Source: Rhodococcus tukisamuensis NBRC 100609
Lineage (GTDB): Bacteria > Actinomycetota > Actinomycetes > Mycobacteriales > Mycobacteriaceae
Direction: 5' to 3'
Assembly: GCF_001894985.1 (NCBI RefSeq)
Contig: NZ_BCXG01000004.1
Location: 62,001-126,000 of the forward strand
DNA length: 64,000 nucleotides
A program made the translations under genes and the position numbers. Shown here piece after piece: positions 30,554-39,589 of the stretch. The notes beneath the pieces are model-generated. The model worked only from the letters and a program-made list of their open reading frames with translations, had not been told where the DNA came from and did not search any database. Every line of letters begins with the position of its first letter. The stretch's first letter is position 1.

Positions 30554-31701
30554 TAGCTGCCGCCGATCAACTGCAGGTAGGCGGCGGCCATCCCCAGCCG
30601 CACCGCGGTCACCGCGAGCTGCTCGACCTCGGTGCGCTCGCCCCGAGCCGGTCCCGCGGCCCGTCCTCCCATGTCGCGGTCCCCCATGTCACGGCCCCCC
30701 ATCTCGATCGTCTCCTCTTCCCCTGCGGCCAGCACCAGTTCGGCGTCCGGGAGGGCGGCGATCCGCCGTCCGGCGACGGCGCGCGTGCCGGACGTGGCCA
30801 GCGCGAACACCCGCACCGGGCGCACCGGCGGCGGGCCGTCGAGTTCCTCGTCGTGGAAGATCGGGTCGTAGTCGGCCGGCCGCGCCGCATCGGCGCCGGC
30901 GAAGCGGGCGCGAGCGGCCAGCACGTCGCCGAGGTCGGCCGCCGAGGCGACCGTGCCCGCGGCGCGCAGCACCAGTTCCGCGCAGTGCCGAGCCAGGGCC
31001 GTCGTGGCCGGGCCGTCCCCGGCCAGGACCACCCGACGGCCACGCATGCGGACGGCCGTCGACTTGGCGGGGTTGTGGAACACCTCGTTCTCCGGGTGCC
31101 CCCGCAGGGCCTCGGCGTCGAGCCGGTCCGCGAGCTCACCGAGGTCGGGCAGGAGGTCCCGCGCGCGTACCGACTCGAGCGCGGTCAGCACCGCCAACCC
31201 GGCAGCAAGGTAACGGGGGAAGGCGTAGTGGTCGGGCACGTGGACCCGCGGCGGCAGCAGCATCGCCCGGCCGGCGCCCGCCGCCCGCAGCGGACCCTCG
31301 TCCGGCGCCGCCAGCACCACCTCGGCGCCGCGGCGCAACGCGCCGTCCGCCGCCTCGAGCAGCCGGGGGTCACCGGCGTCGTCGCCGGCCACCACCACCA
31401 CGTCCAAGGGCCCGACCCAGGGCGGCACCGCGCTCAGGTGCAGCAAGGGCAGCCCCACCCGGGAGCCCAGCGCTGCGGTGAGCACGGACGCTGCGGCCGC
31501 GGCCCGGCCGGGTCCGGTCACCAGCACCACGCTGCGCGGACGCAGCCCGGCGAGCCGGTCCAGCGCACCCTCGGTCACGGACGCGGCCGTGGCCCGGACC
31601 TGCGCGCCACCGAGCGCGGCAGACCGCATGGAACCATCGACGTCGGCGGCGACCACACTTGCCGCGTCGTCGAGGTCGAGAAGAGGTGACGGGGCTGTCA
31701 T
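30553..31701 (-). CDS. SIS-domain sugar isomerase-like protein (Rv3256c/TobH-like)
   Basis: 382 residues between manA and manB. The fold resembles bifunctional phosphoglucose/phosphomannose isomerases: two Rossmann-like SIS halves, the first with SVVLVTGPGRAAAAASVL and the second with RVVLAGDGPATTALARHCAEL. HNPAKSTAVR in the middle is notable. An acidic and Gly-rich loop at 334-347 holds a short repeat (DMGDR, DMGGR) encoded by 15-base repeats. The enzyme activity is not established. Start ATG at 31701. It is coupled to manA through a one-base overlap. Confidence 0.8.
   Translation of the reverse strand: MTAPSPLLDLDDAASVVAADVDGSMRSAALGGAQVRATAASVTEGALDRLAGLRPRSVVLVTGPGRAAAAASVLTAALGSRVGLPLLHLSAVPPWVGPLDVVVVAGDDAGDPRLLEAADGALRRGAEVVLAAPDEGPLRAAGAGRAMLLPPRVHVPDHYAFPRYLAAGLAVLTALESVRARDLLPDLGELADRLDAEALRGHPENEVFHNPAKSTAVRMRGRRVVLAGDGPATTALARHCAELVLRAAGTVASAADLGDVLAARARFAGADAARPADYDPIFHDEELDGPPPVRPVRVFALATSGTRAVAGRRIAALPDAELVLAAGEEETIEMGGRDMGDRDMGGRAAGPARGERTEVEQLAVTAVRLGMAAAYLQLIGGS
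30668..30702. repeat. 15-base tandem repeat inside the SIS gene
   Basis: Two near-identical 15-mers (CCCATGTCGCGGTCC and CCCATGTCACGGCCC at 30668-30697) plus part of a third. They encode the in-frame RDMGDRDMGGR loop. A multiple of three in length means copy-number change would keep the reading frame. Confidence 0.75.
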
Positions 31702-31765
31702 GGCACCGCTCCTTTCTCCCTCTGCCCGGGGGCAGGTGTCCGCACGCTTCGTTCCCGGCGCCCGC

Positions 31766-33148
31766 TTACCCGCGCACCACTGCCAGTATCTCAGTTACCA
31801 ACGAATCGACGTCTTCCGACGTGCGGGCCTCCACGTTGAGCCGGAGCAACGGCTCGGTGTTCGACGCGCGCAGGTTGAACCAGGCGCCGTCGCCGAGGTC
31901 GACGGTCACGCCGTCGAGCCGGTCCACGGACGTGGTCCGCGACGCGAAGGCCGCGACGACCGCGTCGGTGCGCTCGGCGGCGTCGGCGACGGTCGAATTG
32001 ATCTCCCCGGACGCCGCGTACCGCTCGTAGCTCGCCATCATTTCGGACAGCGGCCGGTCCTGGCCCGCCAGCGCGGCCAGCACGTGCAGGGCGGCCAGCA
32101 TCCCCGAGTCCGCACCCCAGAAGTCGCGGAAGTAGTAGTGCGCCGAGTGCTCGCCGCCGAAGATGGCGCCGGTCTCGGCCATCTGCTGCTTGATGAACGA
32201 GTGCCCGACCCGGGTGCACACCGCGGTGCCGCCGAGTTCGGCGACCAGTTCCGGGACGGCCCGTGAGGTGATCAGGTTGTGGATGACGACCGCCCCCGGC
32301 TCCTTGGCCAGTTCACGCTCGGCTACCAGTGCGGTGACCGCGGACGGCGAGACCGGGTTGCCCAGCTCGTCGACGACGAAGCAGCGGTCCGCGTCGCCGT
32401 CGAAGGCCAGTCCGATGTCCGCGCCGGTCTCGCGCACGTACGCCTGCAGGTCCACCAGGTTCTTCGGGTCGAGCGGGTTCGCCTCGTGGTTCGGGAAGGT
32501 GCCGTCGAGTTCGAAGAACAGCGGCCGCACCGACACCGGCAGCGCGCCGAGCACGGCGGGCACGGTGTGCCCACCCATGCCGTTGCCCGCGTCGACGGCC
32601 ACGGTGAGCGGTCGCATCTGCGACAGGTCCACGAGCCCGCGGACGAACGAGGCGTACTCGTCGAGCACGTCCTGCTCGGTCACCGAGCCGGTGGCGCCGT
32701 CGTGGGACGGGACGCCGGCGATCACCTCGGCGGCGACGGTGGCAAGTCCGGTGTCCTGGCCGACCGGCTTCGCGCCGGCCCGGCACAGCTTGATCCCGTT
32801 GTAGCGCGCGGGATTGTGGCTCGCGGTGAACATGGCGCCGGGGCAGTCCAGGAGCCCGGACGCGAAGTACAGCTGGTCGGTGGAGGCCAGCCCGATCATG
32901 ACCACGTCGAGGCCCTGGGCGGTCACCCCGTCCGCGAAGGCCTGAGCGAGTTCCGGTGACGAGGCGCGCATGTCGTACCCGATGGCCACCCGGGTCGCGG
33001 CCTGCGCCGGATCCGGGGTGTCACGGACGAGCCGGGCGAACGCGCCCGCCACGTCGCGAACGAAGTCGGCGTCGATCTGTTCACCGACCACCCCGCGCAC
33101 GTCGTATGCCTTGATCACGGCATGGACGGATTCGGCGGAACGTGCCAC
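31766..33148 (-). CDS. manB: phosphomannomutase/phosphoglucomutase
   Basis: Interconverts mannose-6-phosphate and mannose-1-phosphate for GDP-mannose synthesis. 460 residues with active serine S110 in FTASHNP, the metal loop DGDADR, the sugar loop GGEHSAHYYF and the phosphate loop RASNTEPLLR. The family's four-domain order is complete. The GTG at 33148 follows AGGAG. It lies upstream of the SIS gene and manA in one mannose cluster. Corresponds to Rv3257c (ManB/PmmA). Confidence 0.96.
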   Translation of the reverse strand: MARSAESVHAVIKAYDVRGVVGEQIDADFVRDVAGAFARLVRDTPDPAQAATRVAIGYDMRASSPELAQAFADGVTAQGLDVVMIGLASTDQLYFASGLLDCPGAMFTASHNPARYNGIKLCRAGAKPVGQDTGLATVAAEVIAGVPSHDGATGSVTEQDVLDEYASFVRGLVDLSQMRPLTVAVDAGNGMGGHTVPAVLGALPVSVRPLFFELDGTFPNHEANPLDPKNLVDLQAYVRETGADIGLAFDGDADRCFVVDELGNPVSPSAVTALVAERELAKEPGAVVIHNLITSRAVPELVAELGGTAVCTRVGHSFIKQQMAETGAIFGGEHSAHYYFRDFWGADSGMLAALHVLAALAGQDRPLSEMMASYERYAASGEINSTVADAAERTDAVVAAFASRTTSVDRLDGVTVDLGDGAWFNLRASNTEPLLRLNVEARTSEDVDSLVTEILAVVRG

Positions 33149-33274
33149 TGCATTTCTCCTGCGTTCGGGGATTGTTTTCTCGCGCGCTGTCTCGGTGGGA
33201 AGCCTAGTGCCCCAGACCGGACACGCGGAATCAGCGGCCGACGCCGCGGCGGGACCGCATGGTGGATTCGAAGA

Positions 33275-33655
33275 TCAGCTGGTGGGGTCCGGCAGCACCC
33301 GCAGGTGACCGCGACGTCCCGTGCGCGGCGCGGAGACGGCCGGAGCCGCATGCTCGACACCGCGGGACTCGACGTGGACGCGTTCGCCCCGGCCGGCCTC
33401 GCGCACGGCCTCCGCCAGTGCGGTCAGGTCGTCCTCGTCGGGGCTCGTGGCGAATCCACCCTCGTAACGAACCAGTTCCCAGCCCTTCGGCGCGGTTATC
33501 CGGGAGGCGTGCGCATCGCACAGATCCCAGGAATGCGGCTCCGCCACCGTCGCGAGCGGACCGACGACCGCGGTCGAGTCGGAGTAGACGTACGTCAGAG
33601 TCGCAACGGCAGGGTTCTTGCAACCCGGCCGGCAGCATCGACGTAGTGATATCAC
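33275..33655 (-). CDS. DUF3499 conserved actinobacterial protein
   Basis: 126 residues. The conserved N-terminus LRRCCRPGCKNPAVATLTYVYSDSTAVVGPLA with CC and C, together with HSWDLCDAHA, suggests a small zinc-binding site. The C-terminus is variable and Arg-rich. It matches Rv3258c in sequence style and position, between manB and the zincin-like gene. I start at GTG 33655; a TTG at 33685 would add ten unconserved residues. Function unknown. Confidence 0.85.
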   Translation of the reverse strand: MISLRRCCRPGCKNPAVATLTYVYSDSTAVVGPLATVAEPHSWDLCDAHASRITAPKGWELVRYEGGFATSPDEDDLTALAEAVREAGRGERVHVESRGVEHAAPAVSAPRTGRRGHLRVLPDPTS

Positions 33656-33736
33656 GAGAGTGAGGGTATCCCGCCGCTCCGCCAACTCCTACTCGGACAC
33701 ACCGAGTGACGATCGCGGTCGGTAGGATTGACACTC

Positions 33737-34231
33737 ATGCGCAGAGCCCGACACGGTCGACCACTGAGTTCCCGATCGGCGGCTCGCCGGGGACGCGGGA
33801 TCCGCGGACCGCTGCTGCCCGCGAGCGTTCCGGCATGGCGCAGCCGCGCGGAGAAGTTCGACCTGCTGGTGCTGGAGGCGTTCGCACCGATCGACGCCCG
33901 CTGGCACGACCGGATCGCCAAGCTCGACATCGCGGTCGACGAGGTGCCGAAAATTCGTGCACTGGACCCGGATTCGGTGACCTGGCCGCCCGAGGTGGTG
34001 GCCGAGGGACCCGTCCCGCTGTCACGGCTGGTGCCCGCGGGCGTGGACCGGCACGGCGCCGCGACCCGGGCGCGACTGGTGCTGTTCCGGCGCCCACTCG
34101 AACTGCGAGCCAAGCGCCAGGAGGACCTCGTCGATCTGCTCAACGAGGTGCTGGTGCGCCAGGTGGCCACCTACCTCGGAGTGGACCCCGAGGTGGTCGA
34201 CCCCGACCTCACCGAAGACCCCGACGACTGA
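33737..34231 (+). CDS. zincin-like metallopeptidase family protein lacking the HExxH motif
   Basis: 164 residues. The body matches the actinobacterial PF06262-type proteins (Rv3259 region): FDLLVLEAFAPIDARWHDRIAKLDIAVDEVP, RARLVLFRRPLELRA, and an end ATYLGVDPEVVDPDL. Where family peptidases have HExxHxxG, this one reads LNEVLVRQVATYLG, without the zinc ligands, so peptidase activity is doubtful. The ATG at 33737 lies eight bases after a -10-like TAGGAT (33723-33728), which suggests a leaderless mRNA. Divergent from DUF3499. Confidence 0.8.
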   Translation: MRRARHGRPLSSRSAARRGRGIRGPLLPASVPAWRSRAEKFDLLVLEAFAPIDARWHDRIAKLDIAVDEVPKIRALDPDSVTWPPEVVAEGPVPLSRLVPAGVDRHGAATRARLVLFRRPLELRAKRQEDLVDLLNEVLVRQVATYLGVDPEVVDPDLTEDPDD

Positions 34232-34296
34232 CGGTCCGACAACCACACCGAAAACGTCAGTGTCGGTTGATGACTGACCTCAACGGCCGGAAACTC

Positions 34297-34334
34297 GGTA
34301 CGGCTGCGCCGACAGTAGTCGACGCAGCCGTACC
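34297..34334. terminator. bidirectional hairpin between the zincin-like gene and whiB2
   Basis: GGTACGGCTGCG at 34297-34308 pairs perfectly with CGCAGCCGTACC at 34323-34334 across a 14-base loop. It lies 65 bases after the zincin-like stop and 15 bases before the whiB2 stop on the other strand, so it can end transcripts from both sides. Confidence 0.75.
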
Positions 34335-34349
34335 GGACTCCCCGTTGTT

Positions 34350-34748
34350 CTAGACGATCCCCCGCTTGAGGCGCCGGCGCTCACGTTCCGACAGGCCGCC
34401 CCAGATGCCGAACCGCTCGTCGTTCGCGAGCGCGTACTCGAGACATTCCCCCCTGACCTCGCAGCCAAGGCAGATGCGCTTGGCCTCGCGGGTCGATCCC
34501 CCCTTCTCCGGAAAAAAGGCTTCCGGGTCGGTCTGCGCACACAGCGCGCGTTCCTGCCATTGGTCTTCGATGGCCTCGAACATGTCGTCGAAGCCGGTTT
34601 GCACCAGACTCAGCACCGGACGGACGACCCCCATGTCGTCCTGCGTCTGACTGACGCCCAGTGCCGTGCCCCCCGTGGCATCGATCTGCGGTTCCCCTTC
34701 AATGGCGCTCGGGAGAGTTAGTGATTCCTCGTACTGGATGGACATCAT
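34350..34748 (-). CDS. whiB2: WhiB2-type iron-sulfur transcription factor
   Basis: Small 4Fe-4S DNA-binding regulator needed for septation (WhmD in M. smegmatis, WhiB in Streptomyces). 132 residues with the four cluster cysteines C70, C93, C96 and C102, the beta-turn GIWGG at 114-118, and a basic C-terminal helix RERRRLKRG for DNA contact. Two ATG codons in a row (34748 and 34745) follow GAGGAGG by four or seven bases; either can start. It is monocistronic, with a promoter about 145 bases upstream and a terminator behind it. Confidence 0.95.
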   Translation of the reverse strand: MMSIQYEESLTLPSAIEGEPQIDATGGTALGVSQTQDDMGVVRPVLSLVQTGFDDMFEAIEDQWQERALCAQTDPEAFFPEKGGSTREAKRICLGCEVRGECLEYALANDERFGIWGGLSERERRRLKRGIV

Positions 34749-34891
34749 GCCGCCTCCTCACCTCTTGATTAGCGCAGAAATTTCATGAACAGTCGGGACT
34801 CCCGACCATGTCATTCGAAATGAAACAGACGTTCGAATCGCTACCCATCACAATGGATCTCGGATGATGAGCATGGAATGACATAGGTGTG

Positions 34892-34920
34892 ATTAGACAC
34901 GCCCAGCTACCGAGGGTCAA
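34892..34920 (-). promoter_or_regulatory. whiB2 promoter with long leader
   Basis: On the minus strand, TTGACC (at 34915-34920) and TCTAAT (at 34892-34897) lie exactly 17 bases apart, each matching five of six consensus positions. Transcription would start near 34885, giving a leader of about 137 bases. The leader contains the inverted repeats TCATT-CGA-AATGA (34811-34823) and GTCGGG-ACT-CCCGAC (34792-34806). Confidence 0.6.
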
Positions 34921-35022
34921 GCTGTCAGCTAATTTTCCCTTACCATCCCCGACGGGTGATTCCGGACTGCTGCGCATATGTCCGGTTCTGCGCGTGTCGT
35001 GGTCGGCGCATGACGCTGGCAC

Positions 35023-35060
35023 GGTGCCACTCGGTGGCACCGACGCTGGCCGCATAGGCT
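35023..35060 (+). promoter_or_regulatory. fbiA promoter region with palindrome
   Basis: A perfect inverted repeat, GGTGCCAC-TCG-GTGGCACC (35023-35041), is followed by the -10-like TAGGCT at 35055-35060, only seven bases before the GTG of fbiA. This predicts a leaderless transcript and a regulator or stem at the -35 position. The rest of the 319-base gene-free stretch holds the whiB2 leader and promoter. Confidence 0.5.
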
Positions 35061-35067
35061 CTTGCGC

Positions 35068-36042
35068 GTGAGAGTCACTGTATTGGTAGGCGGAGTCGGC
35101 GGGGCGCGTTTTCTGCAGGGAATTCGCAGTCTGCTCGCAGAATCGGGCGAAGCGGTTGAACACGAAATCACTGCGATCGTCAACGTCGGCGACGACGTGT
35201 GGATGCACGGGCTGCGAATCTGCCCGGACCTGGACACCTGCATGTACACCCTCGGCGGGGGCATCGACCCCGAACGCGGGTGGGGCCATGTGGGCGAAAC
35301 CTGGAACGCCAAGGAGGAGCTCGCGGCGTACGGCGCCAAGCCCGACTGGTTCGGCCTCGGCGACCGCGACATCGCGACGCACCTGATCCGGTCTCAGATG
35401 CTGCGCACCGGATACCCGCTGTCCGCGGTGACCGAGGCGCTGTGCAACCGCTGGCAGCCCGGGGTGCGGCTGATCCCCGTCACCGACGACCGCAGTGAGA
35501 CGCACGTCGTGATCACCGATCCGGCCGACGGCGAACAGCGAGCAATTCATTTCCAGGAATGGTGGGTGCGGCACCGGGCCCAGGTCCCGACCCACAGTTT
35601 CGTCCACGTCGGCGCGGACAAGGCGGCACCCGCACCGGGCGTGATCGACGCCCTGGAGAATGCGGATGCGGTGCTGCTGGCGCCGTCGAACCCGGTGGTC
35701 AGTGTCGGCGCGATCCTCGCCGTCCCCGGCATCCGGGGTGCGCTGCGGACCGGACGCGCCAAGGTGGTGGGCCTGTCCCCCGTCATCGACGGCAAGCCGC
35801 TGCGCGGCATGGCCGACGAGTGCCTGGAGGTGATCGGCGTCGAGACCTCCGCCGAGGCAGTCGGGCGCTACTACGGCGCGCGATCGGACACCGGAATCCT
35901 GGACGGCTGGCTGATCCACGACACCGACACCGCCGACGTCCCCGGCGTGGCGGTCGAGGCGGTCCCGCTGCTGATGACCGATCCGGAGACCACTGCGGAG
36001 ATGGCGCGGGCGGCGCTGCGCCTGGCCGGGGTGTCGGTGTGA
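35068..36042 (+). CDS. fbiA: 2-phospho-L-lactate (phosphoenolpyruvate) transferase of F420 synthesis
   Basis: Joins the Fo deazaflavin to the activated three-carbon phosphate, making dehydro-F420-0 in actinobacteria. 324 residues beginning [18 protein letters not shown], the CofD/FbiA opening, with [27 protein letters not shown] and [19 protein letters not shown]. The GTG at 35068 is preferred to an upstream TTG because it gives the conserved N-terminus and sits at the predicted 5' end. The stop overlaps the fbiB start as GTGA. Confidence 0.96.
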   Translation: MRVTVLVGGVGGARFLQGIRSLLAESGEAVEHEITAIVNVGDDVWMHGLRICPDLDTCMYTLGGGIDPERGWGHVGETWNAKEELAAYGAKPDWFGLGDRDIATHLIRSQMLRTGYPLSAVTEALCNRWQPGVRLIPVTDDRSETHVVITDPADGEQRAIHFQEWWVRHRAQVPTHSFVHVGADKAAPAPGVIDALENADAVLLAPSNPVVSVGAILAVPGIRGALRTGRAKVVGLSPVIDGKPLRGMADECLEVIGVETSAEAVGRYYGARSDTGILDGWLIHDTDTADVPGVAVEAVPLLMTDPETTAEMARAALRLAGVSV

Positions 36043-37418
36043 GCTCCGAGAACGACACCGACACCGGCACCGCCGGCGTGGGCGACCACGGCGCCGGCGC
36101 GGCCATCGAGATCCTCCCGGTGCCGGGTCTGCCCGAGTTCCGGCCCGGCGACGACCTGGCCGGCGCACTCGCCGAGGCGGCGCCGTGGCTCCAGGGCGGC
36201 GACGTACTGGTCGTCACCAGCAAGATCGTCTCGAAGGTGGAAGGCCGAATTGTGACCTCCCCCACCGACCCTGACGAACGCGACGCGGCCCGCCGCGTCC
36301 TCGTCGATCAGGAGGCCGTGCGCGTCGTGGCTCGCAAGGGCCGCACGCTGATCACCGAGAACCGGCTGGGCATCGTCCAGGCCGCATCCGGAATCGACGG
36401 GTCCAACGTGCATCCCGCCGAGCTCGCCCTGCTGCCCGAGGACCCCGACGCGAGTGCACGGGCACTGCGCGTGCGGCTGGCCGAACTACTGGGAGTGTCG
36501 GTGGCGGTGGTGATCACCGACACCATGGGCCGGGCCTGGCGGATGGGCCAGACCGACGCCGCGATCGGCGCCGCCGGGCTGCCCGTGCTGCACGGCTACG
36601 CCGGCTCGGTGGACGCCCAGGGCAACGAGCTCTACGTCACCTCGGTGGCGATCGCGGACGAGCTCGCCGCCGCGGGCGATCTGGTCAAGGGCAAGGTCGG
36701 CGGGGTCCCCGTCGCCGTGGTCCGGGGCCTGAACCTGGCGGACGACGGCTCGGTCGCCGCCGACCTGCTCCGCCGCGGCGAGGAGGACCTGTTCTGGCTC
36801 GGCACCAACGAAGCGCTGGCCCAGGGCCGGGGCGAGGCTCTGCTGCTGCGCCGCTCGATCCGTGAGTTCTCCGACGAGGCGGTGGATCCCGAGGCGGTCC
36901 GCGCGTCGATCGCCGAGGCCCTCACCGCACCGGCGCCGCACCACACCCGCCCGGTCCGGTTCGTGTGGCTGCGGACCCCCGAGACGCGCAGGCGTCTGCT
37001 CGAGACGATGCAGCAGCGGTGGCGCGACGATCTTGCCGCCGACGGCATGAGCGACGAGCACATCGAGCGACGGGTTGCCCGCGGCAACATCCTGTTCGGC
37101 GCTCCGGAGGTCGTGATCCCGTTCTGCGTACCGGACGGCGCGCACCACTATCCGGACGAGCGTCGCACCCGTGCCGAGTCGACGATGTTCACCGTCGCGG
37201 TCGGTGCGGCCGTGCAGGGGCTGCTGGTGTCGTTGGCCGCCAAGGGGATCGGCAGCTGCTGGATCGGGTCGACGATCTTCGCCGCGGACACGGTGCGCGC
37301 CGTCCTCGGCCTGCCGGACGACTGGCAGCCGCTCGGCGCGATCGCCGTCGGGCATCCCGTCGAGGAGCTGACCCCGCGCAAGCCCCTCGCGCCCGGCGAC
37401 GCCTTGCTGGAGCTGTGA
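36039..37418 (+). CDS. fbiB: bifunctional F420:gamma-glutamyl ligase / dehydro-F420-0 reductase FbiB
   Basis: 459 residues in two parts. The N-terminal part (to about 245) is the CofE-type ligase that adds glutamates to F420-0, with [15 protein letters not shown] and [21 protein letters not shown]. The C-terminal part (about 255-459) is a nitroreductase-like FMN domain that reduces dehydro-F420-0, with [15 protein letters not shown] and [11 protein letters not shown]. The start overlaps the fbiA stop and its own stop overlaps the nudix start, so three genes are coupled. Confidence 0.96.
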   Translation: MSSENDTDTGTAGVGDHGAGAAIEILPVPGLPEFRPGDDLAGALAEAAPWLQGGDVLVVTSKIVSKVEGRIVTSPTDPDERDAARRVLVDQEAVRVVARKGRTLITENRLGIVQAASGIDGSNVHPAELALLPEDPDASARALRVRLAELLGVSVAVVITDTMGRAWRMGQTDAAIGAAGLPVLHGYAGSVDAQGNELYVTSVAIADELAAAGDLVKGKVGGVPVAVVRGLNLADDGSVAADLLRRGEEDLFWLGTNEALAQGRGEALLLRRSIREFSDEAVDPEAVRASIAEALTAPAPHHTRPVRFVWLRTPETRRRLLETMQQRWRDDLAADGMSDEHIERRVARGNILFGAPEVVIPFCVPDGAHHYPDERRTRAESTMFTVAVGAAVQGLLVSLAAKGIGSCWIGSTIFAADTVRAVLGLPDDWQPLGAIAVGHPVEELTPRKPLAPGDALLEL

Positions 37419-37972
37419 CCGAAATGACGGCACAGTCGCTGCACGCGTCGGCGGTGGCCGCACTCGAGAACTGGGACACCGATTCCGGCGAAGCCGAGTC
37501 GTTGCGGCACACCATGCTTGCGTTCCTCGACTCGGCGCCGCTCGGTTGCCTGCGCGAGCACGCCCCCGGCCACATCACCGCGTCGTCGCTGGTGCTCAGC
37601 GAGGACCGGCGCCAGGTGCTGCTCACCCTGCATCCGCGGGTCGGCCGCTGGATCCAGCTGGGCGGGCACTGCGAGCCGGGCGACGAGACGGTGGTCGACG
37701 CGGCCCTGCGCGAGGCCACGGAGGAGTCCGGGATCGCGGGCCTGCGGATCGATCCGTTGCTGCTGTCGGCGCACACCCACCCCATCACCTGCTCGCTCGG
37801 GGTGCCCACCCGGCATCTGGACCTGAGATTCCTGGTGTGGGCCGAGGTGGGCACCACGCCGGTGCGCAGTGACGAGTCGCAGGACCTGCGGTGGTGGCCG
37901 GTCGACGACCTGCCCGACGGCGCCGAGAAGGAGACGATCGACCACCTGGTCCGGCTGGCGAACGGGCGCTGA
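37415..37972 (+). CDS. NUDIX hydrolase
   Basis: 185 residues. The Nudix box [25 protein letters not shown] is complete, with the expected Gly, Glu, REATEESG pattern for metal-dependent diphosphate hydrolysis. An unusual N-terminal extension of about 45 residues ([31 protein letters not shown]) precedes the fold. GTG at 37415 overlaps the fbiB stop; an ATG at 37424 is the alternative. Coupling with fbiAB suggests a link to F420 or its precursors, but the substrate is unknown. Confidence 0.88.
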   Translation: MTEMTAQSLHASAVAALENWDTDSGEAESLRHTMLAFLDSAPLGCLREHAPGHITASSLVLSEDRRQVLLTLHPRVGRWIQLGGHCEPGDETVVDAALREATEESGIAGLRIDPLLLSAHTHPITCSLGVPTRHLDLRFLVWAEVGTTPVRSDESQDLRWWPVDDLPDGAEKETIDHLVRLANGR

Positions 37973-37997
37973 GCCCGTCCGCCGGCCGGCGGCGACG

Positions 37998-38645
37998 CTA
38001 GAGCAGCAGCGTCGCCGCGGTGGCGGCGACGACGTCGTCGACGCTGATGCCGGGCGCGGTCTCGACCAGGCGCAGGCCCTCGTCGGTGACGTCGAGGACG
38101 GCCATGTCGGTGATGATCCGCTGTACGCACGCCTTGCCGGTGAGCGGCAGGGCGCACTCGTCGAGGATCTTCGACTCGCCCTTCTTGGAGACGTGCTCCA
38201 TCATCACGATGACGCGCTTGGCGCCGTGGACGAGGTCCATCGCGCCGCCCATGCCCTTGACCATGTGGCCGGGGATCATCCAGTTGGCGAGGTCACCCTT
38301 GGCACTGACCTGCATCGCGCCCAGCACCGCGACGTCCACCTGGCCGCCGCGGATCATGCCGAACGACTGCGACGAGTCGAAGTACGACGCACCCGGCAGG
38401 ACGGTGACGGTCTCCTTGCCGGCATTGATCAGCTCGGGGTCGAGTTCGTCCTCGGTGGGGTACGGGCCCACACCCAGGACGCCGTTCTCCGAGTGCAGGA
38501 CCACCGTGATGTCCTCGGGGATGTAGTTCGGCACCAGCGTCGGCATGCCGATGCCGAGATTGACGTACTGCCCGTCGGAGAGTTCCTGTGCCACCCGCGC
38601 GGCCATCTGCTCGCGGGTCAGCTTCTGCGCAATCGTCTGAGTCAT
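37998..38645 (-). CDS. pcaJ: 3-oxoadipate CoA-transferase subunit B
   Basis: Beta subunit of the transferase that moves CoA from succinyl-CoA to 3-oxoadipate, the penultimate step of the beta-ketoadipate pathway. 215 residues with catalytic E53 in HSENGVLG and the conserved [12 protein letters not shown] and [17 protein letters not shown]. The ATG overlaps the pcaI stop by four bases. It faces the nudix gene; the 14-base palindrome CCGCCGGCCGGCGG (37979-37992) between them may help termination. Succinyl-CoA:acetoacetate transferases are close relatives, but the context decides. Confidence 0.93.
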   Translation of the reverse strand: MTQTIAQKLTREQMAARVAQELSDGQYVNLGIGMPTLVPNYIPEDITVVLHSENGVLGVGPYPTEDELDPELINAGKETVTVLPGASYFDSSQSFGMIRGGQVDVAVLGAMQVSAKGDLANWMIPGHMVKGMGGAMDLVHGAKRVIVMMEHVSKKGESKILDECALPLTGKACVQRIITDMAVLDVTDEGLRLVETAPGISVDDVVAATAATLLL

Positions 38646-39391
38646 GCTCGTACCGTTCGCTTCTCGATTCCGACAGTGACCTTGCCCACGGGCACGACGC
38701 GCTGCACGTGGATACCCGGGGTGTGGATCTGGTCGGGATCCAGCTCGCCCGGCTCGACGAGGTGCTCGACCTGCGCGATGGTGATCCGGCCCGACGCGGC
38801 GGCCGGGGGGTTGAAGTTGCGGGCGCTGCGGCGGAAGACGAGGTTGCCGTGGCGGTCACCCTTCCACGCGTGGACGAGGGCGTAGTCGGCGACGATGCCC
38901 CGCTCCATGACGTACGTCTGCCCGTCGAACTCGCGGGTCTCCTTGGCCGGGCTCGCGACGGCGATGCCGCCGTTGCCGTCGTAGCGGCGGGGCAGGCCGC
39001 CGTCCGCGACCTGGGTGCCGACGCCGGCCGGGGTGAAGAACGCGGGGATGCCGGCGCCGCCGGCGCGCAGCCGCTCGGCGAGGGTGCCCTGCGGCGTCAG
39101 CTCCACCTCGAGTTCACCGGAGAGGTACTGCCGGGCGAACTCCTTGTTGTCGCCCACGTACGAGCTGACGGTCCGGCGGATCCGGCCCTGCTCGAGCAGC
39201 ACACCGAGGCCGAAGCCGTCGGTGCCGCAGTTGTTGCTCACCGTCTCGAGATCCGTCGCGCCCTGTTCCAGCAGCGCGTTGATGAGGATCTCCGGCACTC
39301 CTACCAGTCCGAACCCGCCGACCGCGATCGTCGCGCCGTCGGGCACGTCGGCGACGGCCTCGGCCGCCGTGGCAATGACTTTGTCCATCAT
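38642..39391 (-). CDS. pcaI: 3-oxoadipate CoA-transferase subunit A
   Basis: Alpha subunit partner of PcaJ. 249 residues beginning [33 protein letters not shown], with the glycine-rich GGFGLVG loop, [20 protein letters not shown] and [13 protein letters not shown]. Two ATGs in a row (39391, 39388) could start it. Transcribed divergently from pcaHGBLRF across a 198-base region that carries several palindromes, so the two operons are probably controlled together. The long upstream frame is antisense to pcaH and not real. Confidence 0.93.
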   Translation of the reverse strand: MMDKVIATAAEAVADVPDGATIAVGGFGLVGVPEILINALLEQGATDLETVSNNCGTDGFGLGVLLEQGRIRRTVSSYVGDNKEFARQYLSGELEVELTPQGTLAERLRAGGAGIPAFFTPAGVGTQVADGGLPRRYDGNGGIAVASPAKETREFDGQTYVMERGIVADYALVHAWKGDRHGNLVFRRSARNFNPPAAASGRITIAQVEHLVEPGELDPDQIHTPGIHVQRVVPVGKVTVGIEKRTVRA

Positions 39392-39409
39392 GTGAGCCAG
39401 CATACGACG

Positions 39410-39528
39410 GTTCGTGCGTAATATGAACCCCCGTCCGCATTGCGAACAATTTGGGCGCGGGCCGTTGATCGCGCCCGCGGAACGCACTACGGTTGTTCGC
39501 ATAACGTAACTTCGTCCACATTCCGAAC
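39410..39528. promoter_or_regulatory. divergent pcaIJ/pcaHGBLRF control region with four IclR-type sites
   Basis: Four related sites: GTTCGTGCGTAATATGAAC (39410-39428), GTCCGCATTGCGAAC (39433-39447), GTTCGCATAACGTAAC (39495-39510) and GTCCACATTCCGAAC (39514-39528). The second and fourth match 13 of 15 bases to each other and resemble the perfect palindrome before pcaK. An inverted repeat GGGCGCG/CGCGCCC lies between the pairs (39453-39476). PcaR is the likely binder. Confidence 0.7.
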
Positions 39529-39589
39529 AGGGAAGGCCGAACAAGACTCGGTACCCCTCACCCGGACCGTCCCCACACGAGGTCGTCAC

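Noticed and set aside
34889-35071. 60-residue plus-strand ORF upstream of fbiA
   Set aside because: Overlaps the whiB2 promoter and the fbiA start, lacks a ribosome binding site and has no conserved look.
37979-37992. CCGCCGGCCGGCGG as a separate terminator or attachment site
   Set aside because: Perfect palindrome, but it has no loop and such strings are frequent in G-C-rich DNA; mentioned only under pcaJ.
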